Positions 1 through 8,773 of a DNA stretch of 36,336 nt are shown here, in pieces. The notes below the pieces were generated by a model that saw nothing but the letters and a program-made list of their open reading frames with translations, made no database searches and was not told the origin of the DNA. Source of the DNA: Desulfuromonas sp. (lineage in GTDB: Bacteria > Desulfobacterota > Desulfuromonadia > Desulfuromonadales > UBA2294); contig PKUH01000079.1 of the NCBI GenBank assembly GCA_002869615.1, forward strand, positions 1-36,336. The letters run 5' to 3'. The stretch's first letter is position 1; every line of letters starts with the position of its first letter. Position numbers and translations under genes: made by a program.

Positions 1-94
1 CATGATCTTCAGGTCAGGGAAGTATCCCTGACTTGGGTCTGAAGACAGGAGACCGAAGAGAGTAAAACCGCGCGGTCGCGGCCGCGCACTCCGC

Positions 95-126
95 CATACT
101 CTTTTATTGAGCCATAAAAGAGTATG
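95..126. repeat. Perfect 13-bp inverted repeat
   Basis: CATACTCTTTTAT (95-107) is separated by TGAGCC from its exact reverse complement (114-126). It would form a stable hairpin with a 6-nt loop on either strand. No strong T-run follows on either side, so it is not a typical intrinsic terminator. Confidence 0.8.
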
Positions 127-369
127 CAGAAAACGGCTCCCTCGCCGGGGGCTTTTTCGTGCGGGTTGAATTGTTTCTGTTCAACTGTGCTGCCGGGGAG
201 TTTGCCTTGAGGCAAACGCAGTTCGTCGCTGTGGCGGTTGCGGTCGGGCTGCGGTTCGGTGATCGCGCTGCCGGAAGCGACCTCAAGAGCAACGGGGGTA
301 AGTCAAAGGCTTTGGATTTGACTGTTCCCACTGCTCTGCCGGGGCCCCATGTAAGACCGCCGAGCGAGT

Positions 370-420
370 AGATTTCAATCCGGCGCTCAGGTAACGCCAG
401 TGACTGACGGATTGAAATCT
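370..420. repeat. Perfect 13-bp inverted repeat, 25-nt spacer
   Basis: AGATTTCAATCCG (370-382) is matched by its exact reverse complement at 408-420. The 25-nt spacer contains a GGCG/CGCC pair (382-385, 394-397) that could form a competing small hairpin. Confidence 0.8.
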
Positions 421-474
421 GCGCAGTGAGGGAACCTGATCATCAGGCGGGTGAGCTGGGGTGTCTTTCTTTTG

Positions 475-506
475 CTTACTTTTCTTGGACAAGCAAGAAA
501 AGTAAG
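475..506. repeat. Perfect 13-bp inverted repeat
   Basis: CTTACTTTTCTTG (475-487) is followed after 6 nt by its exact reverse complement (494-506). It is the third perfect 13-bp palindrome in about 400 bp, which suggests a structured repeat unit and not chance. Confidence 0.8.
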
Positions 507-675
507 GAGCAAGCCGGGCGATACCGGCGACCTCGTATTCTGCTTTCAGGGTACGATTGAAAAAGTATGACAGAGTTTGAGTACGCGCCACTTAATTCCC
601 GGTAAAGTGTGGTGAACCAACATTTAAGGTAAAATAAAATCTGATCGATCATCTACCGACCAAGGAGTACAAGAT

Positions 676-1206
676 ATGCCCAAAGTTCTGGTTTCAATTC
701 TGACAATTCTGACACTGACCGGCTGCATGGCCGATAAAGACTGGCGCACCGCAAGCCGTGAACCGGCCGGGATTGCTCCCGACCCGGCAGAAACCAGCGA
801 AGCAGTCCTGCATGTTTACGGCGCAGACACCTGGGGATGGCGCGGGTGGTTTGCTATCCACACCTGGATCGCTGCGAAAAAAAGTAATCAGGATTACTAT
901 ACGGTTTACGAAGTGATCGGCTGGCGCCAGCATGGCGGAATGCCGGTTCTGCGGATTGCCAGGGATCATCCGGATCGTTACTGGTTCGGTGAAAGACCGG
1001 TTCTGCTCAAGGAGCATCAGGGCGCTGGCGTCGATGCCATGATCGATGCGGTTGCCGCCGCGGCAGGTACATACCCCTGGAAAAACGAATACCGGGCTTT
1101 TCCCGGCCCCAACAGCAACACCTTTACCGCCTGGATCGCCCGGGAAGTTCCTGAAATCGGACTTGAACTCCCCTTTTCAGCAATCGGTAGCGGCTATCTA
1201 AACTGA
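676..1206 (+). CDS. DUF3750 family lipoprotein
   Basis: This encodes a 176-residue predicted lipoprotein of unknown function. The N-terminus is a short hydrophobic signal ending in a lipobox (LTGC, Cys17), so the mature protein should be lipid-anchored. The DUF3750 hallmarks are visible: WGWRGWFAIHTWIA near residues 51-64, YEVIGW, and GPNSNTF near the C-terminal third. The start is supported by AAGGAG 8 nt before the ATG. It stands alone on the plus strand and converges on the TAXI receptor gene at 1272, with no clear terminator in the 65-bp gap. The family assignment rests on motif recognition; the biochemical role is unknown. Confidence 0.8.
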   Translation: MPKVLVSILTILTLTGCMADKDWRTASREPAGIAPDPAETSEAVLHVYGADTWGWRGWFAIHTWIAAKKSNQDYYTVYEVIGWRQHGGMPVLRIARDHPDRYWFGERPVLLKEHQGAGVDAMIDAVAAAAGTYPWKNEYRAFPGPNSNTFTAWIAREVPEIGLELPFSAIGSGYLN

Positions 1207-1271
1207 CCGGAGCCAAAAGGACCGGCCCTGATTGCAGCCGACTTGGTAATGCACGATCATTTTCCGGACCG

Positions 1272-2249
1272 TTAGTCGATCAGTCCGGACTCCTTGTAAT
1301 AGCGGACGGCACCACGGTGTAGCGGCGCTGACAAGCCCTGTAGCATGCTTTGCCTGGTCAGCACCGAATAGGCCGGGTGCATTTTCTTGAATTCAGCAAG
1401 ATGCTCGAAAACCTCTTTCACGATTGCATAGACCACCTCTTCATCGACAGAAGCCGATGTACAGAAAGTCGCCTTGACGCCAAAACCGGGAACATTATCT
1501 CTGTTTTTTACCCCGGGATAAAAAGCAACTGGAATTTCCGATGGCACGTAGTAGGGATATTTATCGATCAAACGATCGACAACAGCCTGATCAATCGGCA
1601 CAAACCGGGTTTTTCGCTTGCCTGAAGTCGCTTCACGGAAAGAGTCGTTCGGATGTCCAACGGTATAGAAATAGGCATCAATCTGTCCGGCCTGCAGCAT
1701 CTTGGCCGCTTCGGTTGCCCGCAAGTCTTCTGCTTTCAGGTCTGTCCTGTAATCGATCCCGGCCATTTCGAGAACATCGAGAGCATTGCCCTGTTGACCT
1801 GAACCCGGGTTGCCGATCAGTACGGTTTTCCCCCGCAGGTCATCAAGCCGGTTGATGCCGGCATCAACTGCAGCCAACAGAGTCACCGACTCGGGGTGAA
1901 TCGAGAATATCGAGCGGAGGTTTGGCTGTGGCTTTCCCGCCCATTCGGCGGTTCCATTATACGCCTGGTATTGCCGATCCGATTGAACAATCCCGAATTC
2001 AAGATCACCGACCATTATCGCGTTGACATTAAAAACCGAGCCGCCGGTCGACTCAACCGATACCCGCAGGTTGTATTGTTGACTCTTAGCATTCACCATC
2101 TTGCTGATGGCGATCCCGGTCGGATAATAAACCCCGGCAACCGCTCCGGTACCGATTGTCACGTATTGTGTTCGGGCCGAAACCGGAACAGTCGTGAGGA
2201 TGAACACGGCAAAGAAGAGCACCATGATCAGCTTGAGAGGTTGTTTCAT
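1272..2249 (-). CDS. TAXI family TRAP transporter substrate-binding protein (second copy)
   Basis: This is a 325-residue periplasmic receptor of a tripartite ATP-independent transporter. It has an N-terminal signal peptide (hydrophobic residues about 7-25, ending near VSARTQ). The mature protein opens with the TAXI signature: VTIGTGAVAGVYYPTG, then VESTGGSVFN and GIVQSD. Later GNPGSGQQG and the C-terminal LSAPLHRGAVRYYKE match the family. It binds a small carboxylate or amino-acid-like ligand, which cannot be named from sequence. It is the last gene of a run with the fused permease and a universal stress protein; the stress protein gene ends 22 bp upstream. The ribosome-binding site is weak. 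It is clearly paralogous to the receptor at 5542. Confidence 0.9.
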   Translation of the reverse strand: MKQPLKLIMVLFFAVFILTTVPVSARTQYVTIGTGAVAGVYYPTGIAISKMVNAKSQQYNLRVSVESTGGSVFNVNAIMVGDLEFGIVQSDRQYQAYNGTAEWAGKPQPNLRSIFSIHPESVTLLAAVDAGINRLDDLRGKTVLIGNPGSGQQGNALDVLEMAGIDYRTDLKAEDLRATEAAKMLQAGQIDAYFYTVGHPNDSFREATSGKRKTRFVPIDQAVVDRLIDKYPYYVPSEIPVAFYPGVKNRDNVPGFGVKATFCTSASVDEEVVYAIVKEVFEHLAEFKKMHPAYSVLTRQSMLQGLSAPLHRGAVRYYKESGLID

Positions 2250-2271
2250 TACATGCTCAGATCATTAGCGT

Positions 2272-2763
2272 TCATTTTTTCAGGGGCGGAATGATAACCA
2301 CCGTACGATGGGTTTTGTGTAATATCTTTTCGGCAACGCTGCCGAGAAATGCGTAATGAAGTTTCCCCTTGCTGTGGCTGCCAAGGACGATCATATCCGC
2401 ACTGATGCGATCAGCAACCTCGAGTATCTTTGATACCGGCTCGCCATGGCAGGCCTCGACTTTCGGGGGCCGGCTCATCTCCTCTTCGATAAGCTCTGCC
2501 TCCAGGGCGGTGACCTGACGCAACTGGGCGTGGGTCTTTTCCACCATCTCGGCTTCATTTTTCTTGTTGAATTCGGCCAGCTTATCAGCCCCCATGCTCA
2601 GGGCGACCATGTTGAGCACAGCCGGATCGACGGTCGGCATGACATGCAGAACGTGAACCTGGGCCTGAAACTTGGCCCCGAGTTCAAGGGCATAGCGAAT
2701 AACATCGGACGAATCCTCACTCAGATCCTTGGCAACCAGAATGTTCTTGATCGAAACGGTCAT
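2272..2763 (-). CDS. Universal stress protein (UspA family)
   Basis: This is a 163-residue single-domain universal stress protein. The N-terminus (KNILVAKDLSEDSSDVIRYAL) and C-terminal segment (ADMIVLGSHSKGK, then LGSVAEKIL and TVVIIP) are typical. The usual ATP-binding loop G-x2-G-x9-G-S/T is altered: the second glycine position is serine (GSHS), although the terminal LGS is intact. ATP binding is therefore uncertain. The start has a strong GGAGG 5 nt upstream. It lies between the TRAP permease and a TAXI receptor, and in other bacteria (for example TeaD of Halomonas) a stress protein encoded with a TRAP system regulates uptake. A similar role here is inference. Confidence 0.9.
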   Translation of the reverse strand: MTVSIKNILVAKDLSEDSSDVIRYALELGAKFQAQVHVLHVMPTVDPAVLNMVALSMGADKLAEFNKKNEAEMVEKTHAQLRQVTALEAELIEEEMSRPPKVEACHGEPVSKILEVADRISADMIVLGSHSKGKLHYAFLGSVAEKILHKTHRTVVIIPPLKK

Positions 2764-2794
2764 ACGGACCTCCTTTGACCAACCATAAATGGAA

Positions 2795-5392
2795 TCATAC
2801 CGCTACCGACATGGCTTCTGTCTTTTTCCTCCGCTTTAGCTGAAGAATCCAGATCAAGGCATACAGCCCGATAACAGGGAGATAAAGCCACTCCATGTAG
2901 GGCCGTTTATTCGGCATTTGAATATTGATAATTTCCTGATCGAAGTCGATTCCCATCTTTTCAGCTTCACTGCCGAACAGGACGTTGTCGATCAGAACTT
3001 TTTCATCATCAATACGAACTTCGAAACCGATTTCGGCAAGACGCTCCGCAGCAGTCTCACCATTCTGAATAGTGAGCATCATGACCTTGGTGAATTCCTT
3101 GCCGGTCATCATGTTTTCACCCTTAAGCTCCATGCGCAGAGCCGTGCCGGGGTCCATCTCCTCGACGAATTCGGTGATTTGACTCGGCGGATGCTCACTC
3201 AGTGGCGGATAGATCCGGTCCCAGACCAGCCCCGGACGAAACAGCACCAGAGCGATCAGAAGCATGGCCACGGTCTCCCATATCCGGTTTTTGATAATGA
3301 AAAAACCTTGCGTCCCTGAAGCGAATGCGAGCATAGCCAGCACGGCGCCGAGGATGACGATGAGAACATGAAACCAATGATCAAGGCCAATCAACAGAAG
3401 CTGGTTATTGAAGATGAACATGAACGGCAGAATCGCGGTCCGCATATCATAGGTAAAACCCTGGATACCAGTCTTGATCGGATCACCACCGGAGATCCCG
3501 GCTGCAGCGAACGCGGCCAGACCGACCGGCGGGGTATCATCGGCAAGGATACCGAAGTAAAAAACAAATAGATGCACGGCGATCAGCGGCACGATGAGAC
3601 CGTTCTGCGCTCCGAGGTTAACAATGACCGGTGCCATCAGCGTTGAAACGACAATGTAATTGGCCGTGGTCGGAAGCCCCATGCCGAGGATCAGGCTGAT
3701 CAGGGCGGTGAAAAGCAGAATCAGCATCAGGTTGCCGCCGGAGATAAACTCGACGAACTCGGTCATGACCAGGCCGATTCCGGTCAGGGTCACAGTCCCG
3801 ACGACGATCCCGGCGGCAGCCGTGGCGACGCCGATACCGATCATGTTGCGCGCCCCGGAAACCATGCCGTTCAGCAGATCATCAAAACCTTTCCTGAACG
3901 TGAAAAGTTCGTTGTCGCCCTGAATTTTGCGGAAAAATTTCTTCAGCGGCCATTGGGTCAGGACAATAACAATCATCAGTATCGTCGCCCAGTATGCGGA
4001 AAGCCCCGGAGAAAAGCGTTCGACCGTCAGGCACCACATAAGAACGACAACCGGCAACAGGAAATAGAGTCCCGACTGAACCGTCGGGCCGAAATCGGGA
4101 AGTTCCTTGATCTCGAAATCGCGCTCCAACTCCGGAACCCGGCAGGCGATCCAGACCAGAAGGAGATAGGCTAAAAACAGGAGGATTGCAGCGATATAGA
4201 TCGTCGCTCCACCAGCCACTCCCTTGATCCAGCCGAGACCGTAGTAAGTCACGCCGCCGATGATGATCAGGGTCAGGATGGTTATGACGAAAGAAATCAG
4301 TTTTTGCCGAAAAGGTGTAATAACCGGCCGTTCAAGACCCTTCAACCCCATCTTGCAAGCTTCGAGATGAACGATATAAACCAGGGCGATATAGGAAATG
4401 ATAGCGGGGAGGAAAGCGTGCTTGATGACATCAATATAACTGATTCCGACGTATTCGACCATCAGGAAAGCGGCCGCCCCCATGACCGGCGGCATCAGCT
4501 GGCCATTGGTCGAACAGGCCACCTCAACAGCACCGGCCTTCTCCGGCGAGAACCCGACTTTTTTCATAAGCGGAATCGTAAAGGTCCCGGTGGTGACGAC
4601 GTTGGCGATCGACGAACCCGAAACCAGACCGGTCAGGCCGGACGATACAACCGCGGCCTTGGCCGGACCGCCACGCATGTGGCCAAGAGCTGCAAAAGCC
4701 GAGCGGATGAAATAGTTCCCCGCCCCGGCCGCCTCAAGCAGTGCCCCGAACAGTACTAACATGAAAACCATGCTGGTCGAAACGCCGAGCGCAACCCCGA
4801 AGACCCCTTCGGTGCCGAGCCAGTAGTGCGACATCCCTTTCGAAAGGCTGGCCCCCTTATGAGCGATGATGTCCGGCATATATTGCCCGCCGAAGGTATA
4901 GATGATAAAGATCGTGGCAACGATCATCAGCGGCGGACCGAGCGCCCGGCGGGTCGCTTCGAGCAGAAAGATCAAACCGGCAACGGCGACAACCAGATCG
5001 GTTGTGGTCGGCATGCCGGGCCGCCCGGAGAGTGCCTCGTAGAAAATATAGAGATAGGCGGCGCAGAAAGCTCCGAGCAACCCGAGGATCCAGTCCTGAA
5101 CCGGGATGTAACTGGTCGGGGATCGCTTGAACGTTGGGAAAGCAGTAAACGACAAAAAGATAGCAAAGGCCAGATGAATGGCACGGGCCTCGGTCGAGTT
5201 GAGGACGAAAAAGTCCAAGATAAACGGTAGCGGCGAAGCAATCCAGAGTTGGAAGAGAGTCCAGACGAGGGGAACGAAAAAGAGGATTTTCTTCGGAACC
5301 GCCCCGGTCGGATTACGCGCTCCGGATTACGATTCGACGATCGCCTCAGGGTTCAGTTCAACCTTGGTGTCCTTATTATTGTCTATGCCCAT
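2795..5392 (-). CDS. Fused TRAP transporter permease (4TM/12TM), interrupted by an in-frame UAA at codon 22
   Basis: This is the membrane component of a TAXI-type TRAP transporter, with small (DctQ-like) and large (DctM-like) permease parts in one chain. About 865 residues are encoded. The GLPTTANYIVVSTLMAPVI segment and repeated helices are typical. A C-terminal soluble region (about residues 700-830, DUF3394-like) ends in a final helix and a KRRKK tail. I place the start at ATG 5392 because AAGGGGA lies 8 nt upstream and the frame reads ARNPTGAVPKK then WTLFQLWIASPLPF, normal for the family. A TAA at 5327-5329 breaks this frame. The next in-frame start is a TTG at 5216-5218 without a ribosome-binding site, which would remove conserved N-terminal sequence. 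Either the base is wrong or the gene is damaged. Confidence 0.85.
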
Positions 5393-5486
5393 AACAAAGG
5401 TCCCCTTGCACAAAAGATCATTTTAAATAACCGCGCCCCGAAACGCCATGTTGTCCATTTATGCCATCAACGTGGAGAAATCGGAC

Positions 5487-5525
5487 AAAAAAAATGCACC
5501 ACCGCTTGAGCGGCGGTGCATTTTC
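5487..5525 (-). terminator. Intrinsic terminator after the first TAXI receptor gene
   Basis: A 12-bp stem (5494-5505 with 5510-5521, one G-U pair, TTGA loop in plus-strand sense) is followed on the minus strand by eight T residues. It separates the receptor gene at 5542 from the permease gene. Partial readthrough would give more receptor than permease. Confidence 0.9.
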
Positions 5526-5541
5526 ATCACGAAGGATACAA

Positions 5542-6516
5542 TTACTTCAGCAGACCGACTTCCTTGTAGTACTTTTTCGCCCCGTCATGCAGAGGTGCCG
5601 AGAGACCGTCTTTGATCATCTCCTCTTTTTTCAGGACACCAAAAGCCGGATGCAGCTTCTTGAAATCATCGAAGTTGTCAAAGACCGCCTTGACAACATT
5701 GTAGATGACGTCGTTGGGGACCTTGGCGGACGATACGAAAGTAGCGCCGACACCGAAAGTCTGGGTGTCATTGGGGTTGCCGCGATACATGCCGCCAGGA
5801 ATCGTCGCCTTGCGATAATAAGGCTTTTCCTTGATCAGTTTATCAATGGCCGAGCCGACAACGTTAACCAGGACCGAATCACAGGAAGTAGTGGCTTCCT
5901 TGATCGAACCGTTCGGATGACCAACAACATAGACCATGGCGTCGATCTTGTTGTCACACAGGGCTCCGGACTGCTCGGCTGCCTTGAGCTCCGAGGCCAG
6001 CTTCAAATCATCAATCTTCATCCCCTTGGCATCCATTACGACTTCCATAGTGCCACGCTGACCGGACCCCGGGTTGCCGATATTGACCCGCTTGCCCTTG
6101 ATGTCACTGAATTCCTTGATCCCTGAATCGGCTCGCGCAACCATGGTGAACGGTTCGGGATGGACTGAGAATACAGCGCGCAAATCCTTGTTCGGGCCCT
6201 GCTCCTCAAATTTGCTGGTGCCGTTATAGGCGTGATATTGCCAATCGGACTGGGCAACGCCCATATCGAGTTCACCGTTAGCGATAGCATTGAGGTTGTA
6301 AATGGAACCACCTGTACTTTCGACCGAACACCGGATGCCATGCTCCTTCCGGGTTTTGTTGACCAGACGGCAGATCGCGCCGCCGGTCGGATAATAAACG
6401 CCGGTGACACCACCGGTACCGATCGTGACAAACTGGTTATCAGCAGCAACCGTTGTCATCGGTGTAAACGGTACCGCAAGAGCAACCGCAATCAACAATC
6501 CCAAAAACTTCTTCAT
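5542..6516 (-). CDS. TAXI family TRAP transporter substrate-binding protein (first copy)
   Basis: This 324-residue periplasmic receptor starts with a signal peptide ([17 protein letters not shown], cleavage near VAADNQ). The mature protein shows the TAXI motifs [36 protein letters not shown] and the C-terminal [16 protein letters not shown] chose ATG 6516 because GAGGAGG lies 7 nt upstream; an earlier in-frame start would add residues before the signal peptide. It has its own promoter-like sequence and terminator, so it is probably transcribed strongly and separately from the permease. It differs from the 1272 copy in having several cysteines in the mature part. The ligand is unknown. Confidence 0.92.
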   Translation of the reverse strand: MKKFLGLLIAVALAVPFTPMTTVAADNQFVTIGTGGVTGVYYPTGGAICRLVNKTRKEHGIRCSVESTGGSIYNLNAIANGELDMGVAQSDWQYHAYNGTSKFEEQGPNKDLRAVFSVHPEPFTMVARADSGIKEFSDIKGKRVNIGNPGSGQRGTMEVVMDAKGMKIDDLKLASELKAAEQSGALCDNKIDAMVYVVGHPNGSIKEATTSCDSVLVNVVGSAIDKLIKEKPYYRKATIPGGMYRGNPNDTQTFGVGATFVSSAKVPNDVIYNVVKAVFDNFDDFKKLHPAFGVLKKEEMIKDGLSAPLHDGAKKYYKEVGLLK

Positions 6517-6577
6517 GTCATGCCTCCTCATCTGGATAATAATTCTGTTTGGTTTGAACACCTGAAAATGAATTTTA

Positions 6578-6605
6578 ATTATAACAGCCGAATCCGCAGT
6601 TGCAA
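6578..6605 (-). promoter_or_regulatory. Promoter-like sequence for the TAXI receptor gene
   Basis: On the minus strand, TTGCAA (6600-6605) is followed after 16 bp by a perfect TATAAT (6578-6583). The predicted leader to ATG 6516 is about 55 nt. Confidence 0.6.
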
Positions 6606-6679
6606 GAAGTTGTTTGACTTAAATAAACTTCTGCAAAGTACAATCAAATCAAGAGGATAGTCCGGTCATCAACATCGTC

Positions 6680-7720
6680 TCAAAGGTCCGGGCTGAATGA
6701 ATTAATCCGCCGGATAAAAGCGTTGAGAAGGCCAAAATTTCGCCGATTGAACTCGAATGCAAGACGGGGCAACGACATCAGATCGGGCTGATCCTGTTCC
6801 TTTTCGAACGGACCGGTCAGCTCGAAACGGCTCACCGGAGCGAGGATCTCACTGAATTCATTATGCAGAGTCTCGATTTGTTCCGAATCGAGGGGAGAAT
6901 TCAGGCGGATAACAAAGGTATCACCGACGAAACGGCTGGAGTGATAAACCCTGTAGAAATCGTCGATTACCCGGACCGCTTCGGCAGCATCCCGGGTAAT
7001 GGTAAAAAGGCCGAAATCCTCACCCGAAATCAGGCCACGCTTTAACAGGCTGTCCCTGATAAAGTCGAACCAGACCTCCCAGTAATCACCATCGTCATCA
7101 TCGATCAGAACGAGCGGGATCGGTTGACTTTTCCCGGTCTGCATGAGGGTCAGCGCTTCCATCGCTTCATCGAGGGTCCCGAACCCGCCGGGGAAAAGGG
7201 CAACGGCGGCGGCCTCCTTGAGAAACGCCACCTTGCGGTTGAAAAAATATTGATACATCAGAACCTTGTCGTTCTCCGACATCACAGGGTTGGTATCCTG
7301 TTCAAAAGGCAGACGGATATTTATGGCAAAGGAGTTGTCGGCGCCGGCACCTTCGTTGCCGGCCTGCATGATACCGCCGCCGCCGCCGGTAATGACCATG
7401 TATCCCCGTTCGGCCAGCATTTGCGAAAAGCTGACGCACTTGTGATAGATCGGCTCATCCAGCCCGGTCCGGGCCGAACCGAAAATCGTGACCTTCCGCT
7501 TGTGCCGGTACGGTCCGAAAATTTTACTGGTATAACGCATCTCCTTCATCGTCGTCCTCATCTGTTTGAGGTCGGCCAGATAATCGATGTCATGCCCCGC
7601 CTTCAGGGCGCTGAGAATCATTTCGCGAATCATTCGCGGATGATTAACGCCAACCAGATCCATCAACTCAGTAATGCGATCTTCAATTTCCGGACTGTTT
7701 TTCTTGAAATTAAGTTCCAT
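6680..7720 (-). CDS. LOG family (lysine decarboxylase-like) nucleotide-binding protein
   Basis: This 346-residue protein has the Rossmann-like LOG/YgdH fold. Visible motifs are TIFGSARTG (about 78-86), the glycine-rich VITGGGGGIMQAGNEGA (about 109-125) and the hallmark PGGFGTLDE (177-185). Proteins with this motif include cytokinin-activating phosphoribohydrolases and nucleotide 5'-monophosphate nucleosidases such as PpnN; lysine decarboxylase activity is a historical misannotation. The extra N-terminal region (about 1-75) and C-terminal region (about 230-346) make it longer than the short LOG enzymes and closer to the long type. AAGGAG lies 7 nt before the ATG. The exact substrate is not evident. 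Confidence 0.88.
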   Translation of the reverse strand: MELNFKKNSPEIEDRITELMDLVGVNHPRMIREMILSALKAGHDIDYLADLKQMRTTMKEMRYTSKIFGPYRHKRKVTIFGSARTGLDEPIYHKCVSFSQMLAERGYMVITGGGGGIMQAGNEGAGADNSFAINIRLPFEQDTNPVMSENDKVLMYQYFFNRKVAFLKEAAAVALFPGGFGTLDEAMEALTLMQTGKSQPIPLVLIDDDDGDYWEVWFDFIRDSLLKRGLISGEDFGLFTITRDAAEAVRVIDDFYRVYHSSRFVGDTFVIRLNSPLDSEQIETLHNEFSEILAPVSRFELTGPFEKEQDQPDLMSLPRLAFEFNRRNFGLLNAFIRRINSFSPDL

Positions 7721-7765
7721 TAAAGACTCCTTGCCGGCAATTATCTAAATTAAAAAACATATCGA

Positions 7766-7792
7766 ATTATAACACGGGCAGAAGTCTGCCCG
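7766..7792 (-). promoter_or_regulatory. TATAAT box next to an 18-bp inverted repeat
   Basis: Upstream of the LOG gene, CGGGCAGA (7775-7782) and its reverse complement (7785-7792) flank 2 nt. Three bases further along the minus strand is a perfect TATAAT (7766-7771). No good -35 box is seen, so the repeat could be an operator for an activator or repressor, or just the hairpin ending the upstream transcript. No T-run follows it. Confidence 0.4.
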
Positions 7793-7801
7793 GTTGAAAC
7801 A

Positions 7802-8335
7802 TTATCGACGCCCCAGGTATGACGACAGCAATTCGCCACGGATGAGCAACCCGCGCATGCTGGCGCCGGTATAGCGCTCGACAAAAAGCGCGTATTCGCC
7901 GCGGATTTCATTTTCAAGAGCATAGAACTTCTCTTTGTTAGACGGGGCGAAAAGCTCTTCAATCTGTTCACAGATAAAAGAGACGCAATTGTATGGCCGG
8001 GCTTCGGGCGGGAACAGGCAACCGAGGTCACCAATATACGGGCAGTCTGCGGAAAAGTCGGGATCGGGTATCGGGAAATTGAGGATTTTACAGATCAGGA
8101 GATTGGTCAGGTTGGGGTGAAACTTGCCATGACCGCAACAGGATCCGTTACAGTCACAACAGAGATCGGCTCCGCCAACATCGAGAAAAAGCTGATGCAG
8201 TTCTCTCTGGAGTGTCGCAAGCCGGGCGCCATGTGTCGAAACCCAGTCCTTCTCTTCCGGATGCAGGTGTCGCCATTCATAGTTGACCCGATCGACGATG
8301 TCGTGCCAGAGCTTTTGATCCTGTTTCGGAGCCAT
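7802..8335 (-). CDS. YkgJ-type cysteine cluster protein
   Basis: This 177-residue protein has the YkgJ/CxxCxxxCC arrangement expected to bind zinc or iron: CCDCNGSCC near residues 59-67, then CPYIGDLGC and YNCVSFIC further on. Function is unknown for most of the family. I chose ATG 8335 (MAPKQDQ). An earlier in-frame ATG at 8416 would put the first 27 codons inside the RNase P RNA gene and reads as non-protein-like sequence. No clear ribosome-binding site precedes the chosen start. The gene begins only 18 nt after the mature RNase P RNA 3' end, so the two may share a transcript. Confidence 0.82.
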   Translation of the reverse strand: MAPKQDQKLWHDIVDRVNYEWRHLHPEEKDWVSTHGARLATLQRELHQLFLDVGGADLCCDCNGSCCGHGKFHPNLTNLLICKILNFPIPDPDFSADCPYIGDLGCLFPPEARPYNCVSFICEQIEELFAPSNKEKFYALENEIRGEYALFVERYTGASMRGLLIRGELLSSYLGRR

Positions 8336-8353
8336 AATGTCTATAAAGTGGCT

Positions 8354-8745
8354 GAAGAAGGCCGTAAGCCGGGTTCTGTTCCCTGGCACGGTTACCCGGA
8401 CCAGGACGATGATCATTCATCTAGGATTGCCGTTGCCGACAACCTCGAGCAGCCAACCCGGAAGCCTCGGACGGGCCGTCCTCAAACGCTTCCCTATTCG
8501 GCCTTGCTCCGGATGGGGTTTACCGAGCATCCGGTGTCGCCACCGGACCTGGTGAGCTCTTACCTCACCCTTTCACCCTTACTCCACCTTCGCACCGCAA
8601 GCGGTGCTCCGGCGAAGCGGTCTACTCTCTGTGGCACTTTCCCTGGGGTCGCCCCCGGTCCCCGTTAAGGACCATCCTGCCCTGTGGAGCCCGGACTTTC
8701 CTCCCGCCCGCCGAAGGGCGGACCGGCGATCATCTGGCCTTCTTC
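8354..8745 (-). ncRNA. rnpB: RNase P RNA (bacterial class A)
   Basis: This is the catalytic RNA that matures tRNA 5' ends. On the minus strand the ends pair as helix P1: GAAGAAGGCC at the 5' end with GGCCTTCTTC at the 3' end. Near the 5' side is the universally conserved GAGGAAAGTCCGGGCTCC, followed by ACAGGGCAG. Near the 3' side is ACAGAACCCGGCTTACGGCC, which completes the P4 core. The middle contains CATCCGGAGCAAGGCCGAA and GAATAGGG, the P15-P16-like region. The length of about 392 nt fits type A. It follows the zinc-ribbon protein gene by about 28 nt. Ends are set by P1 and may be off by a few bases. Confidence 0.96.
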
Positions 8746-8773
8746 AACCACAGATCAAACTGGATATGCCGAT

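Larger units (their letters stand above)
1..600. other. Non-coding region rich in inverted repeats
   Basis: I see no credible gene here. The stretch holds a two-part hairpin at 6-45 (arms 6-12/39-45 and 13-20/25-32) and three perfect 13-bp inverted repeats described separately. The short open frames, including a 102-codon minus-strand frame at 283-591, run through the palindromes and lack credible start signals or a recognisable domain. I recall similar translated sequence appearing as hypothetical proteins in related genomes, which would fit a dispersed non-coding repeat, but that is recollection and not a search result. Confidence 0.6.

Noticed and set aside
283-591. 102-codon minus-strand frame in the palindrome-rich region
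   Set aside because: It reads through two perfect inverted repeats, has no ribosome-binding site and no domain, and looks like translated repeat DNA.
8336-8416. Upstream start for the YkgJ-type protein
   Set aside because: It would place 27 codons mostly inside conserved RNase P RNA, and the residues are unlike the family.
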